Positions 28,890-37,946 are shown, counted from the first letter of the stretch. The stretch: DNA of 64,000 nt from Streptomyces sp. NRRL F-6492 (GCF_001280125.1 NZ_LGEG01000193.1:59655-123654); one strand, 5' to 3'. Made by a program: numbers and translations. Notes: generated by a model not told the origin, from the sequence alone.

Positions 28890-29759
28890 ATGACCGAGAC
28901 ACGAACCCCTTCCGTCGCTCCCACCACGCCCCTCACCTCCGCACCGACCGTCGACGCCCTCGTCGAGGAGGTCCTCGCCGGCGTCCACGGCCCGCCGCCC
29001 GCCGAGACCGTCGCGACCAGCGTCTTCTGGATCCACCACGGCACCCGCCTGGCCGGCGGCGACACCACCTATCTCAACCAGTACGTGCTCGTCCGCCTCG
29101 GCGGCTCCTTCGGCGGCTGCGCCTTCGAGGCGGGCGACATCGACCCCGCGATCTGCCGGGAGGCTTCCGGCACCCCGCTCGACACCCTGCTGCGCGAGGC
29201 CCCCCGCCCGCTGCGGACCGCAGCCCTGGACGCCTACCTCTCCGAGGCCCGTCCCCACCGCGCGGCCGGCGCGGCGGGCGACGCCGAGCCCGTCGTCCTC
29301 TCCGCCGGCACCCCCGAGGTCCGGGCGAGGGCCCGCGACGCGGCCGTCGCGGGGCTGCTCGACATCGCGCCGGGCGCCGAGGTCGGCCTCATCGGCGTCG
29401 TCAACCCCCTGGTCGCGGCCATCCGCGAGCGCGGCGGCACCCCGCTGCCCTGCGACTTCAACCTGAAGGCCACCCAGTGGGGCGACCCCGTCACCACCGA
29501 CATGCACGAGGTCCTCGACCGCGCGGAGGCCGTCGTCGCGACCGGCATGACCCTCGGCAACGGCTCGTTCGACACCATCCTGGAGCGCTGTCGCACCCGG
29601 GGCGTCCCGCTCGTCGTCTACGCGCAGTCCGGCAGCGCCGTCGCCCGCGCCTTCCTCGGCTCGGGCGTCACCGCCCTCTCCGCGGAACCGTTTCCCTTCT
29701 CCCAGTTCAGCGCCGAGGAGACGGTCCTGTACCGCTACCGGACGGCGGGCGGCGCGTGA
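28890..29759 (+). CDS. DUF364 putative heavy-metal chelation protein
   Basis: 289-residue protein with an N-terminal DUF4213/enolase-N-like region (about 20-110, SVFWIHHGTRLAGG) and a C-terminal Rossmann-like DUF364 domain (about 125-280, with GLIGVVNPLVAAIRERG, ATGMTLGNGSFDTILE and VVYAQSGSAVA). The family is annotated as putative heavy-metal chelation but its reaction is unknown. ATG at 28890 has GAAGGAAA upstream. It sits in the middle of a Zur-boxed operon between ABC uptake genes and two biosynthetic enzymes, which supports a role in making or handling a metallophore. Confidence 0.85.
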   Translation: MTETRTPSVAPTTPLTSAPTVDALVEEVLAGVHGPPPAETVATSVFWIHHGTRLAGGDTTYLNQYVLVRLGGSFGGCAFEAGDIDPAICREASGTPLDTLLREAPRPLRTAALDAYLSEARPHRAAGAAGDAEPVVLSAGTPEVRARARDAAVAGLLDIAPGAEVGLIGVVNPLVAAIRERGGTPLPCDFNLKATQWGDPVTTDMHEVLDRAEAVVATGMTLGNGSFDTILERCRTRGVPLVVYAQSGSAVARAFLGSGVTALSAEPFPFSQFSAEETVLYRYRTAGGA

Positions 29760-30850
29760 CCCCCACGACCCGCCCGGAGGCCGCCCGCCCGGAGACGGTC
29801 CACCCGAGGACCGCCCATCGGGACACCGCCCACCCGGAGACCGTCCACCCCCGCACCGGCACCGGATCCGCCCCCTGCCACCACGGCGAAATCCTCCAGG
29901 GCGTCTTCCTCGACGCCTCCGGACGCCGGTGCGCCGGCCTGGTCACCCTGCCCCTGCCCGGCCCGGGCAGCGGCGCCGTGTTCGTCCCCCGGCCCGGCAC
30001 CCCGCCCGAGGCGGTCGCCGTCGTCCCCGCCGGGCGCACGAAGGCGGCCGGGGCCGCCGTCCTCGCGGTGGCGGAGTGCGCGCGGCGCACCGGCCGGCCC
30101 GCCTGCGGGGGAGAGGTGCGGCTCACCGGCGACCTCCCGGTCGGCCTGGGCATGGGCAGCTCCACCAGCGACGTCATCGCCACCCTGCGCGCCGTCGCGG
30201 ACGCGTACGGACTGCGGCTCGACCCCGCCACCACCGCCCGTCTCGCCGTGCGCGCCGAGACCGCGTCCGACCCGCTGATGCTCGACGGCCGCCCGGTCCT
30301 CTTCGCCCAGCGCGAGGGCCGGGTCCTGGAGGCCCTCGGCCCCGCCCTGCCCCCGCTGACGGTCGTCGGCTGCGCCCTCGGCGGGGGCGCGCCCGTGGAC
30401 ACCCTGTCCCTGCCCGTGCGCGACCCCGCCGACGCCGACGACACGGAGGTACGGGCCGGGGAGCGGCTGCGGGCGCTGCTGCGCCGGGCGGTCGCCACCG
30501 GGGACGCGCGGCTGCTGGGCGCGGTCGCCACCGCCAGCGCCCGCCGGGGCCAACGCGCCCTCGGCCACCCCGAGTTCGACGACCTGACCGGCGTCGCCCG
30601 GCGGACCGGAGCGGTCGGGGTGCAGATCGCGCACAGCGGGGCCGTGGCGGGCGTCCTCTTCGACCCCGCCGCCCCGGACCTCCGCCGCCGCGTGGACGCC
30701 TGTCTGCGCGCCCTGGACGCCCACGGCATCCCCACCACCCGGACCTTCACGACCAGCGAGGAGCCCCCGCATGGACCAGCACGTCGCGGAGTCGATCGGC
30801 CGACCGGACCTCATACGGCTCGACGACCGGCTCGTCTGTCTGCGCTTTGA
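29756..30850 (+). CDS. GHMP-family kinase, PduX-like (L-threonine/serine kinase)
   Basis: 364 residues. After a repetitive tail of about 40 residues (HPRTAH, HPETVH units) come CHHGEILQGVF and the GHMP ATP-binding loop PVGLGMGSSTSDVIATLRA, the same order and spacing as in the L-threonine kinase PduX. It would phosphorylate the side chain of threonine or serine. GTG at 29756 overlaps the DUF364 stop. The last 80 bp overlap the next gene in another frame, longer than other overlaps here. O-phosphothreonine or O-phosphoserine is the sort of substrate the next enzyme could use, which is the key inference for this locus. Confidence 0.8.
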   Translation: MTPTTRPEAARPETVHPRTAHRDTAHPETVHPRTGTGSAPCHHGEILQGVFLDASGRRCAGLVTLPLPGPGSGAVFVPRPGTPPEAVAVVPAGRTKAAGAAVLAVAECARRTGRPACGGEVRLTGDLPVGLGMGSSTSDVIATLRAVADAYGLRLDPATTARLAVRAETASDPLMLDGRPVLFAQREGRVLEALGPALPPLTVVGCALGGGAPVDTLSLPVRDPADADDTEVRAGERLRALLRRAVATGDARLLGAVATASARRGQRALGHPEFDDLTGVARRTGAVGVQIAHSGAVAGVLFDPAAPDLRRRVDACLRALDAHGIPTTRTFTTSEEPPHGPARRGVDRPTGPHTARRPARLSAL

Positions 30851-31784
30851 GACGATGAAGGCGGTGTCCGCCCTCGCCGCCGTGCGCCACCTGCTCGACA
30901 CCCGGGCGGTGCGCCCCGGGGACACCCTCCTCGACAGCTCCAGCGGCATCTACGCGTACGCCCTCGCCCTGGCCTGCCACCGCTACGGCATGCGCTGCCA
31001 CATCGTCGGCTCGACCACGGTCGACCACGCCCTGGCCGTCCAGCTCGCGGTGCTCGGGGCGACCCTGGAGCGGATGGAGCCCTGCGACGACCTGAAGCTC
31101 GACCAGAAGCGGCGGGTGGAGCGGATCCACGAGATCCTCGCCGCCCACCCCGAGTACCACTGGATGCGGCAGTACCACGACGACGTCCACTACCTCGGCT
31201 ACCGGAGCGTCGCCGACCGGATCCGCGAGGCGGTCGGCACGGAGCGGCTCACCGTCGTCGGCGGGGTCGGCTCGGGCGCCTCCACGGGCGCCCTCGCCCG
31301 CTACCTGCGCGAGGCCCCCGGAGGCGGCGCCGACGTCGAACTCGTCGGCGTCCAGCCGTACGGCAGCGTCACCTTCGGCTCCGCGCACGTCTCCGACCCC
31401 GAGATCATCATCGCCGGCATCGGCAGCTCCATCCCCTTCGGGAACGTCTCCCACGAGCTGTACGACACCCTGCACTGGATCTCCTTCGACGCCGCCCTCG
31501 CCGGCAGCGTCGACCTGCTGCGGCGGCACGCCGTCTTCGCGGGCCTGTCCACCGGCGCCGGCTACCTCGCGGCCCGCCACGAACGCGACCGCGCCCCCGG
31601 CCGTACGGTCCTCTTCGTCGCCGCCGACACCGGGCACCGCTACGTCGACACCGTCCACGCCCGCCACCGCGAGGCCGCCCGGATCGAGGACCTCGCCCCG
31701 CGCGAGGTGACCGACCGGACCGGCCTGGCCCTGCCGTGGTCCCGGATGCGCTGGAACCGGGCCCCGGCCGGGGCCCTCGGCTGA
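30771..31784 (+). CDS. PLP-dependent cysteine-synthase-fold enzyme
   Basis: 337-residue fold-type II PLP enzyme. Seen: RFETMKAVSALAAV, where the lysine is the likely Schiff base, SSSGIYAYALALACHRYG matching the asparagine-loop region, the phosphate-binding loop GGVGSGASTGALARYL, and GLSTGAGYLAARH near the C-terminus. It is far from housekeeping CysK/CysM (no NPTGSVKDR motif), nearer in spirit to SbnA-type beta-replacement enzymes. ATG at 30771 has GAGGAG upstream. It may swap the phosphate from a phosphorylated amino acid for an amine or thiol to build a metal ligand; the nucleophile is unknown. Confidence 0.82.
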   Translation: MDQHVAESIGRPDLIRLDDRLVCLRFETMKAVSALAAVRHLLDTRAVRPGDTLLDSSSGIYAYALALACHRYGMRCHIVGSTTVDHALAVQLAVLGATLERMEPCDDLKLDQKRRVERIHEILAAHPEYHWMRQYHDDVHYLGYRSVADRIREAVGTERLTVVGGVGSGASTGALARYLREAPGGGADVELVGVQPYGSVTFGSAHVSDPEIIIAGIGSSIPFGNVSHELYDTLHWISFDAALAGSVDLLRRHAVFAGLSTGAGYLAARHERDRAPGRTVLFVAADTGHRYVDTVHARHREAARIEDLAPREVTDRTGLALPWSRMRWNRAPAGALG

Positions 31785-31838
31785 GGAGGGCGGCACCGCC
31801 CTTCCGCGCCCCGGGGGAGGGTTGTTACCGTCGGCCGG

Positions 31839-32413
31839 GTGGACCACACGATTCCGCGCGGGAGTTGGCCCGACGCCGACCTCTTCCGCGAGCTGGTGCG
31901 AGAGGTCGTCCCGCTGCGGTGGGGCGGGTGGAGCCTGCCGGAGTTCCAGCACGCCGTCTCGGCGCTGGGCTGGGAACTCGGCGGGCCCCACGAGGTCGCC
32001 GGCCAGGTCCGGCGCCGCTTCCTTCCCCGGAAGGGGCCCTGGGGCGGCCACGGCACCGTGGTCTCCGACCCGGCGGAGCCCGAGCGGATCCGCGAGCTGC
32101 GCGTGCACGTCGTCGACCTGCCTCCGGAGGACGTCCGGGCCGCCGCCGACGTGGTCCGCGCCGCCTGGTGGACCTCGGACTCGTGCCCACCGACACCGAC
32201 CCCGACTCCGCGGAGGACGCCGCGTCCTCCAGAACGGCCGCCCGCATGCTCGTCGCGGAACTGCGGAACTGCGGAACTGCGGAACTGCGGAACCCGGAGG
32301 TCGCCCCGGCCGACCTCGTCCACAGCGGAACCGTGTCCGGACGCGGGCGCGACCTCCACCTCGACCTGCCAGGACTGGGCCCCCGGCGCGACCTGCCCGC
32401 GTCCGGCGCCTGA
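31839..32413 (+). pseudogene. Hypothetical protein gene with single-base frameshift
   Basis: GTG at 31839 opens a frame (DHTIPRGSWPDADLFRELV...) with good codon bias to about 32160 (VVRAA). The coding bias then continues in another frame (LVDLGLVPTDTDPDSAED...) to the TGA at 32411-32413. Adding one C at about 32161-32163 (GCCGCC-TGGTGG) would restore a 191-residue protein. I do not recognise the family. The second half contains five 8-bp tandem repeats, which would themselves shift the frame if their number changed. Either a decayed or phase-variable gene or an assembly error. Confidence 0.6.
32254..32293 (+). repeat. Five tandem 8-bp repeats inside a coding frame
   Basis: One CGCGGAAC followed by four TGCGGAAC units. 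Because 8 is not a multiple of 3, gain or loss of a unit changes frame, as in contingency loci. Confidence 0.88.
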
Positions 32414-32473
32414 GGCTCCGCCCGCGACGCCCGCGACGGCCGCGACGCCCGCGACGACCGCGGGACGCGGGCC

Positions 32474-33508
32474 CTACCGCACGCCGTCCACGGGACCGAG
32501 CGGCGTGCGGAGCGCGCTCCGGCCGTCCGTCCAGGACTCCAGCACGTGGGCGCCGAGCCGGTCCTCCAGGAACACGGTCGCCGCGACGCCGAGGGCGACG
32601 TCGGGCGCGAGGTCCGGCTCGTCCTCCAGGAGGCCGCCCACCGCCTCCCGGCGCACCAGCTGCTCGTGGACGGCGTCGGCCTCCACGTGCTCGTCGTAGT
32701 ACCGCTCCGCCGCGGGACCCGCGCCCGTCCGCCGCATCGCCGCGACGAGCCGGGCGGCGGCCGGCGGCGAGGTCACCTCGACGGTGGCGAAGTGCCCCAC
32801 GAGCGCGCCGCGCAGCCGCCGGTGGAGGGCGAGCAGGGTCGCCAGGTTCACGGCCGCCAGCGTCTCGGCCCCCACCGCGTCCACGTACCGCCCGTACTCC
32901 GGGTCGAGTCCCAGGTCCGTCATCAGCTCGGCGTAGAGCCGCTCGTGCATGCGCTCGGCCCGCCCGCAGCCGAACTCGTCGTACTCGATCGCGACCATCG
33001 CCGCCTTGGCGCGGCCGCGCAGCCGGGGGATCACCCAGAGGTACGGATCGGCCTCCCGGAGCTGCGACACGGAGCGGAGCGCCGCGTACTCCCGCACCTG
33101 CCACCGCTCTCCCCGCGAGGCGAGGAACGCGGAGACGCCGGTGGGCTCGGCGGGCTCCACGAGGAGGGCGCCCAGCTCCTCGTCCACGTCCCCGTGGTGC
33201 CGGCAGTCGTGGCGCAGCGCGCTCTCGAAGCGGTGCTCCAGGAGGGCGCGGGTCCCGAGCAGGTGCGGGTCCCATTCGAGGGTCTCGGGGACCCCGTCGT
33301 AACCCCGGTAGTGCAGGGCGTAGCAGAGGTGCAGGGCGAGCTGGAGGTCGTCGCCGTACGGGTCGCAACGCGCGATCTCCGGGCCGTCGGGCAGCGCACC
33401 GGGGTCGCCGAGCAGCCGCCGCCGGACCGCCCGCGACACCTCGCCGCGGGCCTCGGGGACCGCGGGCGCGCCGGAGGCCGTACGGACGGTCTGCGGGGCG
33501 GTGGTCAT
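32474..33508 (-). CDS. Iron-containing redox enzyme, heme-oxygenase-like fold
   Basis: 344-residue member of the heme-oxygenase-like diiron oxidase group. Seen: helix motifs AIEYDEFGCGRAERMHERLY and YYDEHVEADAVHEQLV, whose Glu, His and Asp residues match the expected iron ligands, and an N-terminal EHRFESALRHDCRHHGDVDE helix. Relatives carry out varied O2-dependent chemistry; this substrate is unknown. ATG at 33508 overlaps the CDGSH stop (ATGA-type). It is the last of a leftward set: methyltransferase, CDGSH protein, redox enzyme. Confidence 0.85.
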   Translation of the reverse strand: MTTAPQTVRTASGAPAVPEARGEVSRAVRRRLLGDPGALPDGPEIARCDPYGDDLQLALHLCYALHYRGYDGVPETLEWDPHLLGTRALLEHRFESALRHDCRHHGDVDEELGALLVEPAEPTGVSAFLASRGERWQVREYAALRSVSQLREADPYLWVIPRLRGRAKAAMVAIEYDEFGCGRAERMHERLYAELMTDLGLDPEYGRYVDAVGAETLAAVNLATLLALHRRLRGALVGHFATVEVTSPPAAARLVAAMRRTGAGPAAERYYDEHVEADAVHEQLVRREAVGGLLEDEPDLAPDVALGVAATVFLEDRLGAHVLESWTDGRSALRTPLGPVDGVR

Positions 33509-33801
33509 GGGGTCGGGTCCTCCGGGGAGTCGGCCGCCGGGCGGTCGCGCCGCTGCCGGTGGCGGTGGCTGGTGTCGCAGAACGGGGCCCGCCTGCTCCG
33601 CCGGCACATGCACAGGGCGACCGTCGGCCGCTCGCAGTGCCGCACCGATCCGTCGGGCATGACGACGTCCACCGGCCCCTCGACGAGCATCGGCCCGTCG
33701 TCCAGGGGCCGGACCAGGGTCGGCGCGCCCCGCGCGGGACCCTCCGCCCGTGCCGGCGGCACGGCCTCGGGCCGTACGTCCGGGGAAGGGGAAGGGGACA
33801 T
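33505..33801 (-). CDS. CDGSH iron-sulfur domain protein
   Basis: 98 residues: a Pro/Ala-rich lead of about 45 residues, then the iron-sulfur motif CMCRRSRRAPFCDTSH (CxC...CDxxH), which binds a [2Fe-2S] cluster with three Cys and one His. Such small proteins pass electrons or clusters. ATG at 33801. Directly overlapping the diiron-type redox enzyme, so it is probably its electron or iron-sulfur partner. Confidence 0.9.
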   Translation of the reverse strand: MSPSPSPDVRPEAVPPARAEGPARGAPTLVRPLDDGPMLVEGPVDVVMPDGSVRHCERPTVALCMCRRSRRAPFCDTSHRHRQRRDRPAADSPEDPTP

Positions 33802-33899
33802 CGCACACCACCCGTCGGGTATCTCGGTTCTTCTTCTGCGCGGCTGCCCCGCCGGGCCCCGCCCATGCGCGGGCGGTGCGGCGGGGAGGGGCCGGAGGG

Positions 33900-34619
33900 T
33901 CACGCGCGGGACGCGCGGATCACGACGAGGTCCTCCGCGCGCGTCCCCGCCGGTACGAGGCCCCGGGCGGCGAACCAGTCGCCGCGGGCGGACATGACCG
34001 GCCCGTAGGGCTGGGCGCGGCGGTCGGTCACCCGGGCGCGCAGCCCGGCCCGGCGCAGCCCGTCCAGGGTGGCGGTGACGCCGGAGAGCGACGACTGGAC
34101 GACGAGCAGGGTCCCGGAGGGGGTGAGCAGCTCGGGCACCCGGGCGCAGACGCGGTCGAGGAGCAGCCGCCCGTCCGTCCCCGCGTCCCAGGCGCGCCGG
34201 GGGCCGCGCGCGGGCAGCTCCGGGTCCTCGCAGGGCACGTACGGCGGGTTCACCGTGACCAGGTCGAAGCGCTCGTGCGCCACCGGCGCCTCCAGGTCGC
34301 CCCGGAGCAGCCGCACCCGGCAGCGGTGCCGGAGCGCGTTGAGCCGGGCCGTGGCGACGGCGGCGCGCGAGATGTCCACGGCGGTCGCCCGGGTCCCGCG
34401 CAGGGCGGAGGCGACGGCGACGACGCCGGTCCCGGTGCACAGGTCGAGCGACCGCGCGCCGCGCGGCAGCTCCTCGCGGGCCAGCCGCGCGAGCAGCAGC
34501 GCGGTGTCGCCCTGGGGCGCGTACACCCCGGGCAGCCGGTAGACGCGCGGCGTGTCCGCCCGTACGTCCCCGAGCGGCGCGGCGAGGTCCTCGCCGAGGG
34601 GAGGGGTCACCTGGGTCAC
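33900..34619 (-). CDS. HemK/MTQ2-like SAM-dependent methyltransferase
   Basis: 239-residue class I methyltransferase. Seen: SAM-binding SLDLCTGTGVVAVAS and the catalytic TVNPPYVPCED (NPPY motif of enzymes that methylate glutamine or a planar amide nitrogen). GTG at 34619 is the chosen start. It heads a leftward group with the CDGSH and heme-oxygenase-like proteins, 98 bp ahead of the CDGSH gene. Substrate not known; housekeeping PrmC is normally near prfA, which is not here. Confidence 0.85.
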   Translation of the reverse strand: MTQVTPPLGEDLAAPLGDVRADTPRVYRLPGVYAPQGDTALLLARLAREELPRGARSLDLCTGTGVVAVASALRGTRATAVDISRAAVATARLNALRHRCRVRLLRGDLEAPVAHERFDLVTVNPPYVPCEDPELPARGPRRAWDAGTDGRLLLDRVCARVPELLTPSGTLLVVQSSLSGVTATLDGLRRAGLRARVTDRRAQPYGPVMSARGDWFAARGLVPAGTRAEDLVVIRASRA

Positions 34620-34728
34620 AGCGATCGGCCTCCCGACCGGGTCGGGGCGGCAAAGGCCCGGGACGGGCGGCCCGCCGGCGCGGAGGCCCGCGCGGAACTC
34701 CTCGACGGAATCCTCATGGCCCCGCTCC

Positions 34729-34974
34729 TCAGCGGTCCCGTCCCCGCTCGGAGTCCTCCGGCGACTGCCAGGAGTCCCGCCGCGCCTCCGCGGCCGGGGG
34801 CTGCGTCGCGCCGGGGGCCTCCCTCCGCCGGGCCACCCGCCGGGAGCCCCACCAGAACCCGCCGAGCAGCAGGGCGGCCACCAGCACGCCGACCACGATC
34901 AGCAGGAGCGAGGAGGAACCTTCGGCGGCCAGGAGGGAAGGCGGTGCGGCCGAGGAGAGAGAGGAGAGAAGCAT
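34729..34974 (-). CDS. Small membrane protein, DUF6479-like
   Basis: 81 residues with one membrane helix (SSLLLIVVGVLVAALLLGGF) followed by WWGSRRVARRR and a polar tail containing DSWQSPED, the pattern of streptomycete DUF6479 proteins. Function unknown. ATG at 34974 has GAGAGAAG upstream. Confidence 0.78.
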   Translation of the reverse strand: MLLSSLSSAAPPSLLAAEGSSSLLLIVVGVLVAALLLGGFWWGSRRVARRREAPGATQPPAAEARRDSWQSPEDSERGRDR

Positions 34975-35077
34975 GATCGCCCTTCCTGTCGGAGACGGGG
35001 CAGTTCGTTCGGAACGGCGGCTACCCTCGCGGAGAAGATCCATTCGCTCACGGACGGTGTCCCGCCCCCGCCCGTTG

Positions 35078-36043
35078 TCAGAGGTCGCGCAGGGCCGGCA
35101 GCAGCTCCTTCTCCGCCCAGCGGATGAACGGCTCCTGGTGCCCGCCGCCGATCTGGACGAGGGCCAGCTCGGTGAACCCGGCCTCGGCGTACGGACGGGC
35201 GGCCTCCACGAACGCCTCGACGTCGTCGCCGCACGGGATGTTCTCCGCCACGTCCTCGGGGCGGACCGTCTCGGTGGCCTGGGCGAACCCGGAGGGCAGC
35301 GGAAGCTCGGAGTTGACGCCCCAGCCGCCCAGCGACCAGCGGAACTGGTCGTGGGCGCGCGCCACCGCCGCGTCCCGGTCGGGGTCGTAGCAGACCGGCA
35401 CCTGGCCGACGCGCGGCTTGCCCGCGCCGCCGTGCTCGTCGAAGGCGTCGAGCAGCTCGCCCTTCGGCTCCGTGGCGATCACCAGGTCCGCCCGGCGTCC
35501 GGCGACCCTGCACGAGTGCGGGCCCGAGACGGCGATCCCGATGGGCGGGGGAGTGTCGGGGACGTCCCACAGCTTGGCGTTCTCGACCTGGAAGTGGGTC
35601 CCCCGGTGGGTCACGTACTCGCCGGAGAACAGGTCGCGGATGATCCCGGCGGCCTCGTCCAGCATCTCCAGGCGGACGCCCGCCGAGGGCCAGCCCGCGC
35701 CGACGACGTGCTCGTTCAGGATCTCGCCCGAGCCGAGCCCGAGCCGGAACCGGCCCTCGGACAGCAGCTGCACGGTCGCCGCCTTCTGCGCCACGACCGC
35801 CGGGTGGTAGCGGAAGGTCGGGCAGGTCACGTACGTCATCAGCGGGATGCGGGAGGTCGCCTGCGCCGCCGCCCCCAGGACGCTCCACGCGTACGGGGCG
35901 TGGCCCTGGGAGTCCAGCCACGGGAAGGAGTGGTCCGAGATCACGGAGAAGTCGAATCCGGCGCGTTCCGCCTCGACCACGTGCCCCACCAGCTCACGGG
36001 GCCCGGCCTGCTCGGTCATCATCGTGTACCCGATCTGCATCAT
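35078..36043 (-). CDS. LLM-class F420-dependent oxidoreductase
   Basis: 321-residue luciferase-like TIM-barrel protein of the F420-dependent group related to F420-dependent glucose-6-phosphate dehydrogenase. Seen: MQIGYTMMTEQAGPRELV, FSVISDHSFPW, TYVTCPTFRYHPAVVAQKAA and RFRLGLGSGEILNEHVVG, typical of this family. Start at 36043 or the next ATG at 36040. It transfers hydride between F420 and an unknown substrate. Not obviously in an operon; followed by the DUF6479 gene. Confidence 0.88.
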   Translation of the reverse strand: MMQIGYTMMTEQAGPRELVGHVVEAERAGFDFSVISDHSFPWLDSQGHAPYAWSVLGAAAQATSRIPLMTYVTCPTFRYHPAVVAQKAATVQLLSEGRFRLGLGSGEILNEHVVGAGWPSAGVRLEMLDEAAGIIRDLFSGEYVTHRGTHFQVENAKLWDVPDTPPPIGIAVSGPHSCRVAGRRADLVIATEPKGELLDAFDEHGGAGKPRVGQVPVCYDPDRDAAVARAHDQFRWSLGGWGVNSELPLPSGFAQATETVRPEDVAENIPCGDDVEAFVEAARPYAEAGFTELALVQIGGGHQEPFIRWAEKELLPALRDL

Positions 36044-36192
36044 GCCGGGCGACTTGCCGCGAACACCGCTCTTGAAACGGGCATGCCGGACACTTCTGTC
36101 GACGGTGGCCGGAACGGCGTGCGACGGGCGGAAATGGGTGCCGACCCCGATGCGGGCGGACGGTGCCCCGGGGGAGGGTGGGACGGAGGAGC

Positions 36193-36215
36193 ACCCGGCG
36201 ACCCGGTCGCCGGGT
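36193..36215. other. Hairpin in the 36.0-36.4 kb gap
   Basis: ACCCGGCGA and TCGCCGGGT form a 9-bp stem with a 5-nt loop inside a 349-bp gene-free gap between two divergent genes (36044-36392). Nothing else clear is seen in the gap. Confidence 0.5.
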
Positions 36216-36392
36216 CGGTGCACGAGGCGGGGCGCACGGAGTGCGGGTCCGGCCGGTGACGCCGGCGTTCCAGGCCATGGCACGAACGGAGTCCGCGCCC
36301 ATGACACGTACCCCCCGGAGACCGCGGAGCCCCCTCGCCGCTCCGGAGACCCCGCCCGGACCCGGCCGCCGCCCCCGCCGGGCGGGTCCGCC

Positions 36393-37610
36393 GTGAGCGT
36401 GACCACGTGGGCGACCGTCGCGGTCTTCGCGGCCGTCTACGTACTGATCGCCACGGAGTGGGTCCACCGGGTCGCCGCGGCCCTCGGCGGCGCGGTCGTG
36501 ATGCTCCTCGTCGGGGCGACCAGCCCGGAGGACGCCTTCTTCTCCGAGCACACGGGCATCGACTGGAACGTGCTCTTCCTGCTCCTCGGCATGATGCTGA
36601 TCGTCTCCGTCCTCAAACGCACCGGGGTGTTCGAGTTCGTCGCCATCTGGGCCGCGAAACGCTCGCGGGGGCGCCCGTACCGCCTCATGGTGCTCCTGAT
36701 CCTCACCACCGCCGTCCTGTCGGCGTGGCTGGACAACGTCACCACCGTCCTCCTGATCGCCCCGGTCACGATCGCGGTCTGCGGCAGGCTCGGCCTCCCG
36801 GTCGTGCCGTACCTGATCGCCGAGGTCATGGCCTGCAACATCGGGGGCGCCGCCACCCTGATCGGCGACCCGCCCAACATCATGATCGGCGCGCGGGCCG
36901 GCCTCTCCTTCAACGACTTCCTGCTCCACATGGCCCCCATCACCACCTTCCTGATCCTGGTGTTCGCGGTGATGGCCCGCTGGATGTTCCGGAAGGCGTT
37001 CTCGTACGACCCGGAACGGGCCGAGCGGGTCATGGCGATGCGCGAGCGGGACGCGATCACCGACAAGCGGCTCCTCGTCATCAGCGGCGTCGTCATCGGC
37101 CTGGTGATGGTCTGCTTCGTCCTGCACACCGCCCTGCACCTGGAGCCCTCCGTGGTGGCCATCAGCGGCGGGCTGATCCTGCTCGCCGTCTCCCGGCTGC
37201 GGCCGGAGAAGGTGGTGGCCGACGTGGAGTGGCAGACGCTGGCGTTCTTCGCCGGGCTCTTCGTCATGGTCGGCGCCATGGTGCGGACCGGGGTCGTCAC
37301 CGACATCGGGGAGGCGGCGGCCCGGGCCACCGAGGGGAAGCTGTTCGGCACCTCGATGGCCCTGCTCTTCGGCTCGGTGGTGCCCTCCGCCGTCATCGAC
37401 AACATCCCGTTCGTCGCCTCGGTCAGCCCGATCGTCTCCCAGATCGTCGAGTCCTCCGGCGGGACCGGACGGGCCGGCGTGCTCTGGTGGTCCTTCGCCC
37501 TGGGCGCGGACCTCGCCGGCAACGCCACGATCATCGCCTCCTCCGCCAACGTCGTCACCACCGCCCTCGCGGGCGTGTACGTCTGGCTGCGCTACTTCGT
37601 CCTGGCCTGA
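36393..37610 (+). CDS. ArsB/NhaD-type ion transporter
   Basis: 405-residue membrane protein of the ArsB/NhaD (citrate-transporter-like) superfamily. Seen: about 11 membrane segments, NVLFLLLGMMLIVSVLKRTG, AWLDNVTTVLLIAPV, GGAATLIGDPPNIMIG and VVPSAVIDNIPFVASV; the paired DN and GDPPN motifs are typical. It probably exchanges Na+/H+ or exports an oxyanion; no arsenic genes are near, which argues against arsenite. GTG at 36393 is chosen because the upstream frame is proline-rich without a ribosome-binding site. Confidence 0.88.
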   Translation: MSVTTWATVAVFAAVYVLIATEWVHRVAAALGGAVVMLLVGATSPEDAFFSEHTGIDWNVLFLLLGMMLIVSVLKRTGVFEFVAIWAAKRSRGRPYRLMVLLILTTAVLSAWLDNVTTVLLIAPVTIAVCGRLGLPVVPYLIAEVMACNIGGAATLIGDPPNIMIGARAGLSFNDFLLHMAPITTFLILVFAVMARWMFRKAFSYDPERAERVMAMRERDAITDKRLLVISGVVIGLVMVCFVLHTALHLEPSVVAISGGLILLAVSRLRPEKVVADVEWQTLAFFAGLFVMVGAMVRTGVVTDIGEAAARATEGKLFGTSMALLFGSVVPSAVIDNIPFVASVSPIVSQIVESSGGTGRAGVLWWSFALGADLAGNATIIASSANVVTTALAGVYVWLRYFVLA

Positions 37611-37649
37611 CCTGCGTCCCGCCGGGCCACCGAGAGGAGGGAGGACGCC

Positions 37650-37946
37650 ATGGGCGACTCCGACGAGGGGAGGAACGCCGCCCTGGAGGCCGTCCTGTGG
37701 CGCGACGACCCCCGCTTCGCCCGCGGCCCGGGCGAAGGCCGCCCCCGGCGCCCCCGCGAGTACCGGCGGGGCCGGGCCTGGCTGGCCATGGGCCTCGCCC
37801 TCGCCGCCGTCGTGGTCGGGGGGATCGTCCCGCACGGACTGCTCCTGGCGGCGGGGCTCGTCACGGCTGCCCTCGCGGTGAACCTCTTCGACCCCCGGGA
37901 GCGGCGGCTCGGACGGCACCGGCGGGGTTCCGGCGGCAGGCGGTGA
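37650..37946 (+). CDS. Small membrane protein, DUF3040-like
   Basis: 98 residues: a charged N-terminus with AVLWRDDPRFARG, two membrane segments (about 44-80) and a basic tail. The DPRFA element followed by two helices is the DUF3040 pattern. Function unknown. ATG at 37650 follows GAGAGGAGGGAGG and lies 39 bp after the transporter, so both are probably on one mRNA. Confidence 0.78.
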   Translation: MGDSDEGRNAALEAVLWRDDPRFARGPGEGRPRRPREYRRGRAWLAMGLALAAVVVGGIVPHGLLLAAGLVTAALAVNLFDPRERRLGRHRRGSGGRR

